Part shown: one piece after another, positions 1-8,625 of the stretch
Layout: each line of letters starts with the position of its first letter
Position numbering within the stretch: the first letter of the stretch is position 1
Assembly (NCBI RefSeq): GCF_015762685.1
Contig: NZ_PEHF01000048.1
Span: 41,089-105,088, forward strand
Reading direction: 5' to 3'
Source of the DNA: Candidatus Symbiopectobacterium sp. 'North America'
GTDB taxonomy: Bacteria; Pseudomonadota; Gammaproteobacteria; Enterobacterales; Enterobacteriaceae
DNA length: 64,000 nucleotides
Notes under the pieces: generated by a model
What the model saw: only the letters and a program-made list of their open reading frames with translations
Databases searched by the model: none
Told to the model about the DNA's origin: nothing
Made by a program: the position numbers and the translations under genes

Positions 1-531
1 CATGTCACTGACGATATCAATACCTTTACGGTAACCGTAAGCAACGCCGTAGTAGCGCACTAGCAAACGTACCAGGTTAAACAGCACGAAGAACAAAATG
101 GGGCCAAGCAGGCTGCCACTCATGGCAATACACGCACCCAATGCGGCAAATACCGGACGGGCGGTTCCCCAGAAAATCGGGTCGCCGACACCAGCCAAGG
201 GTCCCATCAGACCGACTTTCAGACCGTTGATCGCGCCGTCATCAATCGGAGCGCCGTTTGCACGCTGTTCTTCCATCGCCATGGTGACACCCAGGACTGG
301 TGCGGCCACGAAAGGTTGCGTGTTAAAAAACTCAAGATGGCGTTTGATAGCTTGTTTACGCTCTTCCGAGTTTTCCGGGTACAGACGTCGAATGACTGGC
401 ACCATGGAAAAACAGAATCCCAGTCCCTGCATACGCTCGAAGTTCCACGATCCCTGAAACAGGTTGGAGCGAATAAACACCGCACGGATATCACTGGGCG
501 TCAGTTTTTTCTCTTGCGTTGAATCAACCAT
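1..531 (-). CDS. manZ: Mannose PTS permease IID component, 5' part (cut by window edge)
   Basis: This is the first 177 codons of the IID membrane subunit of the mannose/glucosamine phosphotransferase system, which with IIC forms the sugar channel. The reading frame starts at the ATG read from 531 (MVDSTQEKKLTPSDIRAVF) and stays open to the window edge. Conserved IID stretches FERMQGLGFCFSMVPVIRRL and GPLAGVGDPIFWGT are visible. The usual length is about 280 residues, so roughly 100 C-terminal residues lie outside. It follows manY by 14 bases and is the last gene of the manXYZ operon. No lesion is seen in the part present. Confidence 0.95.
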   Translation of the reverse strand, partial: MVDSTQEKKLTPSDIRAVFIRSNLFQGSWNFERMQGLGFCFSMVPVIRRLYPENSEERKQAIKRHLEFFNTQPFVAAPVLGVTMAMEEQRANGAPIDDGAINGLKVGLMGPLAGVGDPIFWGTARPVFAALGACIAMSGSLLGPILFFVLFNLVRLLVRYYGVAYGYRKGIDIVSDM

Positions 532-545
532 TTCTCTCACCCCTG

Positions 546-1346
546 TTAGTCCAGTTCGTTATCAAGATCGTTGTTGCCCGATGCGGTGGCGAGTTGCCCC
601 TGCGCCTTGTTGTATTTCGGGCTTAACTGGATGTACATGATCGCCATGACGATACCAATAACCCCCAGCGCAACCAGGTTGAACTGGGTGAAGGCGGCAG
701 TTACGAAGCCAAGATAGAAGAACGGCATGAGGTAGCCAGCACGCATCATGTTGATAACCATTGCATAACCAACCACTACGATCATACCACCTGCGATATT
801 CAACCCGTTGGTTACCACCTCCGGGATGGAGTTCAGCAGTGTGTGGACGGCTTCCGTACCGACGGACACGGCCACAATCAGCGCCGGAATGGCGATACGC
901 ATTGCCTGCAACAGCAGGGCGGAGACATGAATCCAACTGATGGCGTTTAAATTACCGCGTTCCGCTGCGCTGTCAGCGGCGTGTTGGAAGGCCACGGTGA
1001 TGGTACGAACGATAATGGTCAATACCTGACCTGCGGCGGCAAGCGGGATGGCCAGCGCAATACCGGCACCAACGCCCTGACCACCGGCGATAACCAGAAT
1101 GGTAGAGATGATGGACGCGAGTGCAGCATCAGGTGCTACAGCAGCACCGATATTCATCCATCCCAGCGCGATCATTTCCAGGGTACCACCGATGATGATT
1201 CCGGTTTGCAAATCACCGAGCACGGCACCAATCAACGTACAGGCGACCAGAGGGCGGTGAAACTGAAATTCATCAAGAATAGACCCCATCCCGGAGACGC
1301 ATGAGACGAGAAATATCAGCACAAGTTGAAGTGTTGTTATCTCCAT
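546..1346 (-). CDS. manY: Mannose PTS permease IIC component
   Basis: Integral inner-membrane subunit of the mannose-family PTS, forming the translocation path with IID. It is 266 residues, the normal family length, and begins MEITTLQLVLIFLVSCVSGM. Hydrophobic segments run through the whole protein, and the family segment GGTLEMIALGWMNIGAAVAPD is near residue 55. The charged C-terminal tail (NNDLDNELD) is ordinary. It lies between manX and manZ with a gap of about 100 bases to manX, and is presumably co-transcribed with both. The frame is intact. Confidence 0.96.
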   Translation of the reverse strand: MEITTLQLVLIFLVSCVSGMGSILDEFQFHRPLVACTLIGAVLGDLQTGIIIGGTLEMIALGWMNIGAAVAPDAALASIISTILVIAGGQGVGAGIALAIPLAAAGQVLTIIVRTITVAFQHAADSAAERGNLNAISWIHVSALLLQAMRIAIPALIVAVSVGTEAVHTLLNSIPEVVTNGLNIAGGMIVVVGYAMVINMMRAGYLMPFFYLGFVTAAFTQFNLVALGVIGIVMAIMYIQLSPKYNKAQGQLATASGNNDLDNELD

Positions 1347-1446
1347 TGTACTTCTCCTATGAGAAAACTGTCTGAGTAAATATGGTCAAAATAAACATAG
1401 TCGAGACACAGCATTAACGTGCCATAGTGCGGCAATGCTATTGTCG

Positions 1447-2400
1447 TTAGTTATTTACCTTGGCAATCAGATCCATCATTTTAAGTTTAGAATCGGTGGA
1501 TACCTTTCTGACTTCCAGTTCAATGCCGCGCGCATCCAACGCCTTGAAGGCTTCGATATCCTTGGCATCAATGGAGACGGCGTTATTCACCTGGGTTTTA
1601 CCTTGACGATACGCCATGCCGCCGATGTTCACGGAGGTGATTTCAACGCCATTCTCAACCAGACGCTGCACATCGGTGGGATTGGTGAACAACAGCATCA
1701 CGCGGTCGTTGGCGTATTTTGGGTTTTCATACACCCGAATCGCTTTGGCAACGTCTACCACGTGGGCAGTTACACCGGGAGGGGCAACCTGTGTCAACAG
1801 CGTTTTGCGCACGTTATCGGCGGCAACTTCGTCACTTACGACGATAATGCGGCTGACATTGGTCTCTTTGGTCCAGCGGGTTGCTACCTGACCGTGAATC
1901 AAGCGGTCATCAATACGCGCGAGGCCAATCTTCATATGCCCACCAGGGCCAACCTGGGCGGGGGCAACGGCTTTAGCTACCGGTTTGTCGGCAGGCGTCG
2001 GTTCAGCGGCTTTCATCGCTTTCACGCCTGCGCGACCCGCTTCAAGCGCGATAGCGATCAACTCCTCGAAGCTAGGGTTATCGTCGCGCGCCATAAACGT
2101 TTCTGCCAGCATCGGGATATTCACCCCGGCAATCACGTCATGGTTGGCCTTATCCGTGACCAGACGGCTGGCGGCATTGAACGGGCTACCGCCCCAGGTA
2201 TCAACAAGAAACAGCACGCCAAGCGACGTATCCAACGTTTCGAGCTTAGCCTGATATTTCTCAATTAACGTTTCCGCATTTTCACCGGGAACGAAATCAA
2301 TCCAGGCAACGTTACTTTGTTCACCCAGAATCATTTCCGCTGTTTTCAGCAGCGGCCCGGCGGTGGATCCGTGAGTGCACAACATAATTGCAATACTCAC
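1447..2400 (-). CDS. manX: Mannose PTS fused IIAB component
   Basis: Cytoplasmic phosphotransfer subunit that receives phosphate from HPr and passes it to the incoming sugar. The 317 residues comprise an EIIA domain (about 1-130, phosphorylated His10 in MLCTHGS), an Ala/Pro-rich linker (about 131-150) and an EIIB domain with phospho-His169 in IDDRLIHGQV. The start is a GTG at 2400 behind a strong AGGAGG about six bases upstream. It is the first gene of manXYZ. A near-perfect CRP site lies about 220 bases upstream, in keeping with the known cAMP-CRP control of man genes in E. coli. The linker is a little shorter than in E. coli (323 residues). Confidence 0.96.
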   Translation of the reverse strand: MSIAIMLCTHGSTAGPLLKTAEMILGEQSNVAWIDFVPGENAETLIEKYQAKLETLDTSLGVLFLVDTWGGSPFNAASRLVTDKANHDVIAGVNIPMLAETFMARDDNPSFEELIAIALEAGRAGVKAMKAAEPTPADKPVAKAVAPAQVGPGGHMKIGLARIDDRLIHGQVATRWTKETNVSRIIVVSDEVAADNVRKTLLTQVAPPGVTAHVVDVAKAIRVYENPKYANDRVMLLFTNPTDVQRLVENGVEITSVNIGGMAYRQGKTQVNNAVSIDAKDIEAFKALDARGIELEVRKVSTDSKLKMMDLIAKVNN

Positions 2401-2613
2401 TTGCTACCTCCTCATTCTCTTTAAGGTACTCAATGCATCCGGTTAAGGGGAAGACAATTAACCGAAGTGATATCAGTATGAACGCAAGTTTTTACTCAAG
2501 AATCACAAAAGAATAAAAAGCATGCGCTGTAGCGTTATATGCTATGAAACGATTCAGGCTCCCCATCATGGGTGTAATGTCCGATTTATTTTACCCACTG
2601 AAAAAATAAATAG

Positions 2614-2629
2614 TGTGACGTTACTCACG
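2614..2629. promoter_or_regulatory. CRP-binding site between manX and yoaE
   Basis: The 16-mer TGTGACGTTACTCACG matches the CRP consensus TGTGA-N6-TCACA in nine of ten defined positions. It lies in the divergent 600-base gap between manX (minus strand) and yoaE (plus strand). Because man operons are CRP-activated, it most likely serves manX. Its distance from the manX start implies an untranslated leader of about 180 bases if it sits near -40. Confidence 0.65.
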
Positions 2630-2729
2630 TATTTGCTGGTTAAAACGTCGTTTGTTATGTGATTGAGAATAATATCACGGGCATGTTAAGAAACGTTGTG
2701 CATTGCGTTTTTTGGTAGCAAAGAAATCT

Positions 2730-2759
2730 TTGTAAAAATTCGAAACAACCTGCTAGAGT
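2730..2759 (+). promoter_or_regulatory. Candidate sigma-70 promoter for yoaE
   Basis: TTGTAA (2730-2735) and TAGAGT (2754-2759) are separated by 18 bases, with TG two bases before the -10. Transcription would start near 2765, giving a leader of about 235 bases before yoaE. The -10 overlaps one arm of an inverted repeat (TAGAGT with ACTCTA at 2801-2806), so the arm may instead be part of an RNA if the true start is further upstream. Confidence 0.4.
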
Positions 2760-2999
2760 AGCTCCCTGTTTAATTGCTTAGGAGCACAGGGTTTCGACCC
2801 ACTCTATATGGACCGTCACCGACAATCCTTTCTTACCCAGCCGGCCTGCGCCGGTGCTGTTTCTGGGGCTGACCTGATAGATCACCCACTTATCGATAGC
2901 CGCCAGGGCGGTATTTTTTCTCTTGCTGTTTCCCCTATGCTGCGCCACATCACACCGACGGTGTTGATGCTGTCTGCTTGCACCATTTCTGGAGTCTGA
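2760..2999 (+). promoter_or_regulatory. Structured leader with possible attenuator upstream of yoaE
   Basis: This 240-base stretch holds nested inverted repeats: CCCTGT (2764-2769) with ACAGGG (2786-2791), and the alternative pairing GCTCC (2761-2765) with GGAGC (2781-2785). The two cannot form together. Further down, CCGC-CAGG-GCGG (2900-2911) is followed by TATTTTTTC, a short terminator-like hairpin 80 bases before the yoaE start. The arrangement of mutually exclusive helices plus a terminator resembles a riboswitch or attenuator. I do not see the conserved sequence of the yybP-ykoY manganese class, which often precedes TerC-family genes, so no ligand is assigned. Confidence 0.35.
2808..2999 (+). 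CDS. Possible 63-residue leader peptide ending one base before yoaE
   Basis: A frame of 63 codons begins at ATG 2808 ([16 protein letters not shown]) and stops with TGA at 2997-2999, leaving a single base before the yoaE ATG. That spacing suggests translational coupling. E. coli has, as I recall, a small upstream gene (yoaL) in the same place; I cannot confirm homology. No convincing ribosome-binding site precedes the ATG, and the frame overlaps the terminator-like hairpin. It may be a regulatory leader, a stable small protein, or chance. Confidence 0.35.
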   Translation: MDRHRQSFLTQPACAGAVSGADLIDHPLIDSRQGGIFSLAVSPMLRHITPTVLMLSACTISGV

Positions 3000-3000
3000 C

Positions 3001-4551
3001 ATGGAATTTTTGCTAGATCCCTCAATCTGGGCGGGCCTGTTGACGCTGGTAGTATTGGAAATCGTTCTGGGCATCGATAACCTGGTGTTCATCGCCATTC
3101 TGGCGGATAAGTTGCCGCCGAAGCAGCGCGACAAGGCCCGTGTTATTGGCCTCTCGCTGGCGCTCTTGATGCGTCTGGGGCTGCTGTCTCTGATTTCATG
3201 GATGGTGAAACTGACCAACCCACTGATCACTATCGCTGGTTACGGTTTCTCCGCGCGCGATATGATCTTGCTGGCGGGGGGGCTATTTTTGTTATTCAAA
3301 GCCACTACGGAGCTGCATGAACGGCTGGAAAATCGGCCGCATGAGCATAACGGGCCCAAGGTTCACGCCAGCTTCTGGGCGGTTGTCGCACAGATTGTGG
3401 TGCTGGATGCCGTCTTCTCACTGGATGCGGTGATCACGGCTGTCGGTATGGTTAACCATATCGGCGTGATGATGACGGCGGTGGTGATTGCGATGGTGGT
3501 GATGCTGCTGGCATCCAAGCCTCTCATGAACTTTGTCAATGCCCACCCGACGGTGGTGGTACTCTGCCTTAGCTTCTTGCTGATGATCGGTTTGAGCTTG
3601 ATGGCGGAAGGTTTTGGTTTTCACATTCCGAAAGGTTACCTGTACGCTGCGATCGGTTTCTCGATTCTCATTGAGCTGTTTAACCAGATTGCGCGCCGCA
3701 ATTTCATCAAGCACCAGTCGCGACGCCCGATGCGCGAGCGGACTGCCGAAGCGATCCTGCGTCTGATGGGCGCGCGTAAAGCCAGGGACGATGAAGAAGC
3801 CAAACCGGCATCTCCCGCCATGGAAACCTTCGCAGAAGAAGAACGCTACATGATCAGCGGTGTATTAACGCTGGCATCGCGCTCGCTGCGCAGTGTGATG
3901 ACGCCGCGTACTGAGATCTCCTGGGTGGACAGTGAACGCTCGATTGACGATATTCGCGTGCAATTACTGGATACGCCGCACAGCCTGTTCCCGGTTTGCC
4001 GTGGTTCTCTGGATGAGTTGGTCGGTGTGGTGCGTGCCAAAGAATTGCTGGTGGCGCTGGATAACGGTGTAGATGTGGAGAGCTTTGCTGCTGCCACACC
4101 GCCGCTGGTGGTGCCGGATACGCTGGATGCCATCAATCTGTTACCGGTACTGCGCCGTGCCAAGGGCAGCCTGGTTGTCGTCACCAACGAGTTTGGTGTG
4201 GTACAGGGGCTGGTGACGCCGTTGGATATTCTGGAAGCGATTGCCGGTGAATTCCCGGATGAAGATGAAACGCCGGATATCGTGGTTGAAGAGGGTGGCT
4301 GGTTGGTGAAAGGCGGCACCGATTTGCACACGTTGCAACAGGTGCTGGACAGCCATGAACTGGTCGATCCGAAAGAAGAATATGCGTCGTTGGCGGGGTT
4401 GTTGCTGGCACACAGCAATGAAATTCCCAAGGTGGGCGAGGTGATTGAACTGCATCACTTCCGCTTTGAGATCATGGCCGTATCGGAATACCGTATCGAA
4501 CTGGTGCGGGTGACGCGTTTGGCCGATCCTTATGCGGATGAAGAAGAGTAA
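3001..4551 (+). CDS. yoaE: TerC-family membrane protein with CBS and CorC domains (YoaE)
   Basis: The 516-residue protein has an N-terminal TerC-type membrane domain (about 1-240; seven or so hydrophobic helices, with acidic motifs [12 protein letters not shown] near 20 and [15 protein letters not shown] near 140). A pair of CBS domains follows (about 300-420), then a C-terminal CorC/HlyC-type domain (about 430-510). TerC relatives are linked to export of metals such as Mn2+; the exact substrate of YoaE is uncertain. GGAG lies eight bases before the ATG. The length matches E. coli YoaE (518). It is monocistronic and preceded by the structured leader described above. Confidence 0.93.
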   Translation: MEFLLDPSIWAGLLTLVVLEIVLGIDNLVFIAILADKLPPKQRDKARVIGLSLALLMRLGLLSLISWMVKLTNPLITIAGYGFSARDMILLAGGLFLLFKATTELHERLENRPHEHNGPKVHASFWAVVAQIVVLDAVFSLDAVITAVGMVNHIGVMMTAVVIAMVVMLLASKPLMNFVNAHPTVVVLCLSFLLMIGLSLMAEGFGFHIPKGYLYAAIGFSILIELFNQIARRNFIKHQSRRPMRERTAEAILRLMGARKARDDEEAKPASPAMETFAEEERYMISGVLTLASRSLRSVMTPRTEISWVDSERSIDDIRVQLLDTPHSLFPVCRGSLDELVGVVRAKELLVALDNGVDVESFAAATPPLVVPDTLDAINLLPVLRRAKGSLVVVTNEFGVVQGLVTPLDILEAIAGEFPDEDETPDIVVEEGGWLVKGGTDLHTLQQVLDSHELVDPKEEYASLAGLLLAHSNEIPKVGEVIELHHFRFEIMAVSEYRIELVRVTRLADPYADEEE

Positions 4552-4581
4552 TATTTGCTACTGACACTGTAACTTTTTCCT

Positions 4582-4665
4582 CGTCATCCTCGGCGAAAGC
4601 CGGGGATCTCTGTGAGAAAAAGCGCGTTTCTTCGGCAAGAGATTCCCGCTTTCGCGGGAATGACG
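4582..4665. repeat. Inverted pair of REP-like palindromes (REPIN-type)
   Basis: Two copies of an element of the form CGTCATTCCCGCGAAAGCGG face each other: a slightly degenerate left copy (CGTCATCCTCGGCGAAAGCC at 4582) and a right copy read on the opposite strand, ending GCGGGAATGACG at 4665. About 35 bases separate them. This head-to-head layout is typical of REP doublets, which are non-autonomous and spread by a RAYT transposase encoded elsewhere. It lies between the yoaE stop and the convergent sdaA end, where it may also act as a transcription barrier. Confidence 0.7.
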
Positions 4666-4684
4666 GAGGTCGGCGTATGCGCTG

Positions 4685-6049
4685 TTAATCACATTGTACT
4701 TTCACGGCCAAACCACCACGCGAGGTTTCGCGGTATTTGGCATTCATGTCTTTGCCGGTTTCGTACATGGTTTCAATCACTTTATCGAGCGATACGCGCG
4801 GTTCACTGGTGCGCCGCATGGCCATGCGTGTTGCATTGATGGCTTTCACCGAGGCGATGGCATTGCGCTCAATGCACGGTACCTGAACCTGACCTGCGAC
4901 AGGATCGCAAGTGAGACCGAGGTTGTGCTCCATACCAATTTCAGCGGCAACACACACTTGCTCCGGACTGGCACCGAGTAATTCAGCCAGGCCTGCTGCC
5001 GCCATGGAGCAGGCCACGCCGACTTCACCCTGACAGCCAACTTCTGCCCCGGAGATCGAGGCATTCATCTTGTACAGTATGCCAATCGCTCCGGCAGCGA
5101 GGAAGTAACGCAGGGCAATGTCGGTGGTGATCGGCTCAATAAAATGATCGTAATAAGCCAATACCGCCGGAACGATCCCGCAAGCACCGTTGGTCGGCGC
5201 GGTTACGACGCGGCTGCCAGCGGCGTTTTCTTCATTCACGGCGAGGGCAAACATGTTAACCCAATCGACCACATCCATTGGGTCGTTGGAGTGTTTGCCT
5301 GAGGCACCCAGAATACGACGCAGCGCCGAGGCGCGACGCGGCACGCGCAGCGGGCCGGGCAACACCCCTTCGGTATTGATACCGCGCTCGATGCAGGCAT
5401 GCATGGTTTGCCATACATCAGCGAAGTAGCGCTCAATCTCATCCCGGCTGTGTAGCGCCAACTCATTGCGCATCACCAACCCGGAAAGAGACAGACCGTG
5501 CTGTTTACAGTGCACCAGCATCTCTTTTGCCGAGTGGAAGGGAAACGGTACCTGAACGGCCCCTGCGCTGTTTTGTCCAAAGTGGGCTTCATCAACGATA
5601 AATCCACCGCCGATGGAGTAATAGGTGTTGCGATACAGAGGGAGGTCGCCGCCAAAAGCGGTAATCGTCATGCCATTCTCGTGCAGGGAGAGATTTTCAC
5701 TGCGAAAATTCATGCCGCCGTGCAGTGGAAAATCCACTTCATGCTGACCGTTTGCCAGCAGCAAGCGTTCGCGCTGTTCCACGTCGCGGATAAATCCCGG
5801 AATGGCATCGATGGCGATGGTATCGGGCATGTTGCCCGCCAGTCCCATAATGATGGCGATGTCGGTATGGTGACCTTTCCCGGTCATGGAGAGCGAGCCA
5901 TAGACGTCAACGGCGATGCGGGTAACATCGCCAAGTTTACCCAGCTCAATCAAATCATCGACAAATTGCTTACCGGCTTTCATCGGTCCAACCGTATGAG
6001 AGCTTGAAGGGCCAATACCGATCTTGAACATGTCGAAAACGCTTATCAC
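4685..6049 (-). CDS. sdaA: L-serine ammonia-lyase (iron-sulfur)
   Basis: Cytoplasmic enzyme that deaminates L-serine to pyruvate and ammonia with a 4Fe-4S cluster. The 454-residue product matches E. coli SdaA in length. Recognisable segments are FDMFKIGIGPSSSHTVGPM at the N terminus, VTAPTNGACGIVPAVLAYY mid-protein and the cysteines in ISGAEVGCQGEVGVACSMA. I chose the GTG at 6049 (VISVFDMFK), which has GAGGAG eight bases upstream; the longer frame from a TTG at 6064 runs through that ribosome-binding site. It is convergent with yoaE and adjacent to nudL, as in E. coli. Confidence 0.95.
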   Translation of the reverse strand: MISVFDMFKIGIGPSSSHTVGPMKAGKQFVDDLIELGKLGDVTRIAVDVYGSLSMTGKGHHTDIAIIMGLAGNMPDTIAIDAIPGFIRDVEQRERLLLANGQHEVDFPLHGGMNFRSENLSLHENGMTITAFGGDLPLYRNTYYSIGGGFIVDEAHFGQNSAGAVQVPFPFHSAKEMLVHCKQHGLSLSGLVMRNELALHSRDEIERYFADVWQTMHACIERGINTEGVLPGPLRVPRRASALRRILGASGKHSNDPMDVVDWVNMFALAVNEENAAGSRVVTAPTNGACGIVPAVLAYYDHFIEPITTDIALRYFLAAGAIGILYKMNASISGAEVGCQGEVGVACSMAAAGLAELLGASPEQVCVAAEIGMEHNLGLTCDPVAGQVQVPCIERNAIASVKAINATRMAMRRTSEPRVSLDKVIETMYETGKDMNAKYRETSRGGLAVKVQCD

Positions 6050-6215
6050 GCGAAAGCTCCTCAAAAGCGCAGATTTAGAATAATATTCCTTGAATCGCGC
6101 TATTATAGTGGGGTTTATATGGCAGGAGTGTGCTTTTCACATGAAAAAATCTTATGCGCCAGGTGAAGATAACTTATAGTAGATCCGTATCACCCTTGCG
6201 TTTGCCATGGATAAT

Positions 6216-6237
6216 CAGGGGAATAGAAATACCCCTG
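6216..6237. repeat. Small inverted repeat in the sdaA-nudL gap
   Basis: CAGGGG (6216-6221) and CCCCTG (6232-6237) form a six-pair stem over a ten-base AT-rich loop. It sits directly before a tandem duplication that carries the same CAGGGG core. It lacks a T-tract on either strand, so a terminator role is doubtful. Its role is unknown. Confidence 0.4.
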
Positions 6238-6238
6238 T

Positions 6239-6306
6239 TTATGTATGGCTAATGTCCACGCAGGGGATCATCTTATGTATGGCTAATGTCCACACAGGGG
6301 ATCATC
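6239..6306. repeat. Two tandem 34-bp repeats
   Basis: Two adjacent 34-base units (6239-6272 and 6273-6306), each beginning TTATGTATGGCTAATGTCCA and ending CAGGGGATCATC, differ at a single base. They fill the gap downstream of nudL and upstream of sdaA. The near-identity suggests a recent slippage or recombination event. No coding function is evident. Confidence 0.8.
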
Positions 6307-6324
6307 AGAATAAAATGCTATATT

Positions 6325-6942
6325 TCAGTCTGTTGAGGCGGAGACTTGAAGCGCAAGCTGGCGAATGATGGCGGCAGTCAGCCCCCAGACAAACTGCTGC
6401 CGATACCAGGACAGATAAACGCGGTGCGTTTGGCGCTGTCGCTCAATATCCAGTGGATAATAGCGCGCCAGCGAAAACGCATCGGTCAACGGCATTTCAA
6501 ACAGTTCTGCCACCTCATCCGCATTGGGCACAACGCGAATATTGGCCGGTAACAGCCCAACCACGGGCGTGACCTGAAAGCCGCTGACACTGTCCAGTGG
6601 CGGCAGGGTGCCTAACACCTTCACGACCTCAGGGGCAATAGACACTTCCTCTTGGGCTTCGAGCAATGCCGTGGCGATGAGGCTGGCGTCGCTACTGTCT
6701 GCGGCACCGCCGGGGAAGGCAACTTGCCCGGCATGCTTACGCAGCGTGCTGGCGCGCCGGGTCAGCAACAGCGCCGGGGCATCGGTGTGGCACACAATCG
6801 GCACCAGCACAGCCGCTTTACGCACTTGGCGCACCGGTTTGGCCTGCGGTGCACGCTGCAACTGAAAGCGCGTGACGAAGTTCGACAAATCGTCAGTCAG
6901 CGGGGGGAATGGAAAGGTAACTAGCTGAATTACTGTACTCAT
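6325..6942 (-). CDS. nudL: Nudix hydrolase NudL (altered Nudix box)
   Basis: Predicted CoA pyrophosphohydrolase-type Nudix enzyme (YeaB/NudL), 205 residues against 192 in E. coli. The Nudix region reads GGAADSSDASLIATALLEAQ and then EEV. Where relatives have ALREAEEE, this protein has ALLEAQEE, so the conserved arginine of the Nudix box is leucine (CTC, one base from CGC). That may impair catalysis. The remaining family motif LPPLDSVSGFQVTPVVG is intact. The ATG overlaps the pabB stop as ATGA, implying coupled translation with that (broken) gene. Confidence 0.88.
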   Translation of the reverse strand: MSTVIQLVTFPFPPLTDDLSNFVTRFQLQRAPQAKPVRQVRKAAVLVPIVCHTDAPALLLTRRASTLRKHAGQVAFPGGAADSSDASLIATALLEAQEEVSIAPEVVKVLGTLPPLDSVSGFQVTPVVGLLPANIRVVPNADEVAELFEMPLTDAFSLARYYPLDIERQRQTHRVYLSWYRQQFVWGLTAAIIRQLALQVSASTD

Positions 6943-8305
6943 AACCTGTGCGCCACGTTCAGAAGAGGAAGAGTTCGGCCCAGTTTATCCAGGGTTTCCT
7001 GGTATTCCGCCTGTTCCTGGCTGTCTGCCACGATACCACCGCCCGCCCAGCAGTGAAGCTGCCCCTGTTCTGCAATCAGAGTGCGAATGGTAATGCTGGT
7101 ATCCATGGTGCCACAGACGCTGATATAACCAATGCTGCCACAATAGGCGTTGCGGCGATGCGGTTCCAGCTCTTCGATAATCTCCATAGCGCGAATTTTG
7201 GGCGCACCGGTGATGGATCCACCGGGAAAACAAGCGCGCAGCAAATCCGTGGCATGGCTGTTTTCCGGTAGCCTTGCTTCGATGGTACTGACCAGATGGT
7301 GCACTGCCGGAAACGGCTCAACGTGAAACAGAGCAGGCACCCGCACGCTGCCGGGTACGGTAACGCGACCAATATCATTACTCAGCAGATCGACGATCAT
7401 TAAATTCTCTGCCCGATCTTTCTGCGAGGCAGCAAGCGCCGCGACCCGGCGCGCATCTTCCTGTGGATCGGCAGCGTCCCCTTGATGGGGCGTGTTTCAA
7501 TGCGCTGGTTTTGTAACTGCAAGAAACGCTCTGGCGATACACTGATGATGCAATGCTCCGGCAAGCGGCTAAACGCAGAAAACGGGGCCCGATTGGCATC
7601 AGAGAGCGAGAGAAAAGCCTGCCATTCATCAGCGCGATAACCTGCGCTGAAGCGCTGTGCCAGGTTGACCTGATAGCAATCCCCCGCGCGCAGATAGGCT
7701 TGAATGTGTTGGAAGCGGATGCCGTACTCTTCCCGTGTCATATTGGACTGCCACGGGGTAGTCAGTTGGAAATCGCCAAGGGAAGTCACATTTGGCGGCG
7801 CGGATAACCAGGCCAGCCGCGCCTCATGGTTGTCATAGGTCACCAGCGTAAGCGTCTGCTGCTGGTGGTCGGCGATCAGCGCCCAGTCGTAGATGCCCAC
7901 CGCCATGTCCGGCAGGTGGATATCTTGCTTTGCCTGTGACGGCAGTTTTTCGATACGTAGTCCGAGATCGTAACCAAACAGGCCAAACGCACCGCCTTGA
8001 AAAGGCATATCGGGATGCGTGTGCGCGGTGATTCCGGCTCGCGTCATCGCTTGGCGCACCAACAAGAAGGGATCTTGCGTGGATCGCTCTGTGCCCTCCG
8101 CGCGCGTGATGAGCGTCTCATCGTCCTGAGTGGTTAACGTTGCTAAGGGGTCGGCCACCATGATATCGAAACGGTTGTGTTGGTGATCGGCAAAACCGGA
8201 GTGCAGCAGCATGGCCCATGGTTGATGAGAAAAGCAGGCAAACAGATGCAGCTGCGCATCCGGCTGATAAGGCAGTCTGTGAAAATCAGGTAAACGAGAA
8301 TCCAT
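6939..8305 (-). pseudogene. pabB: Aminodeoxychorismate synthase component I, frameshifted
   Basis: PabB makes 4-amino-4-deoxychorismate from chorismate with PabA, on the way to p-aminobenzoate and folate. The N-terminal frame (from ATG 8305) runs through FAVSPERFLQ-like sequence and ETRPIKGTLP, then breaks near 7470. The C-terminal frame resumes with DPQEDARRVAALAASQKDRA, NLMIVDLLSNDIGRV, PGGSITGAPKIRAMEI and GGGIVADSQEQAEYQE. One short indel therefore splits an otherwise complete gene of about 455 codons. The C-terminal catalytic part would not be made. It overlaps nudL downstream by four bases and is divergent from yoaH. Confidence 0.9.
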
Positions 8306-8429
8306 CGGTGTTATGTCATCGTGCAGGTGCTGATTAATATCGTCATTAGCGTTATGATGCGTGTTTATAGGCCACGCGAGTGCGTCAGCCTAGCACAATT
8401 CGCTTACGGCGTATAAGGAAGCTGACTGA

Positions 8430-8585
8430 ATGTTTAATGATATGCCCCCTTTAACCCACTCGCAGCAGCAAGATGCGGTTGAACGTATTCAATCGCTGAT
8501 GGTGCAAGGTATGAGCAGCGGAGAGGCCATCGCACTGGTTGCCGCTGATTTACGGCGGCAACATAGAAGTGACGAGGATGATTAA
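8430..8585 (+). CDS. yoaH: Small conserved protein YoaH (UPF0181)
   Basis: A 51-residue protein beginning [20 protein letters not shown] and containing the family core [21 protein letters not shown]. coli YoaH is 59 residues, so the C terminus here is slightly shorter, ending with an acidic DEDD. AAGGA lies about ten bases before the ATG. It sits between pabB and yoaB exactly as in E. coli. Its function is unknown. Confidence 0.9.
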   Translation: MFNDMPPLTHSQQQDAVERIQSLMVQGMSSGEAIALVAADLRRQHRSDEDD

Positions 8586-8625
8586 GCCCTAACACAGGCG
8601 CTTAGCGCACGCCTTTCAGAATGCA

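Noticed and set aside
1435..2268. A 277-codon open frame antisense to manX
   Set aside because: Shadow of manX, whose frame is fully supported by family motifs.
2730..2999. Assignment of the yoaE leader to the yybP-ykoY manganese riboswitch class
   Set aside because: A GAGTAGC-like segment is present but the conserved partner sequence (GCAAGACC type) is not, so the class cannot be supported.
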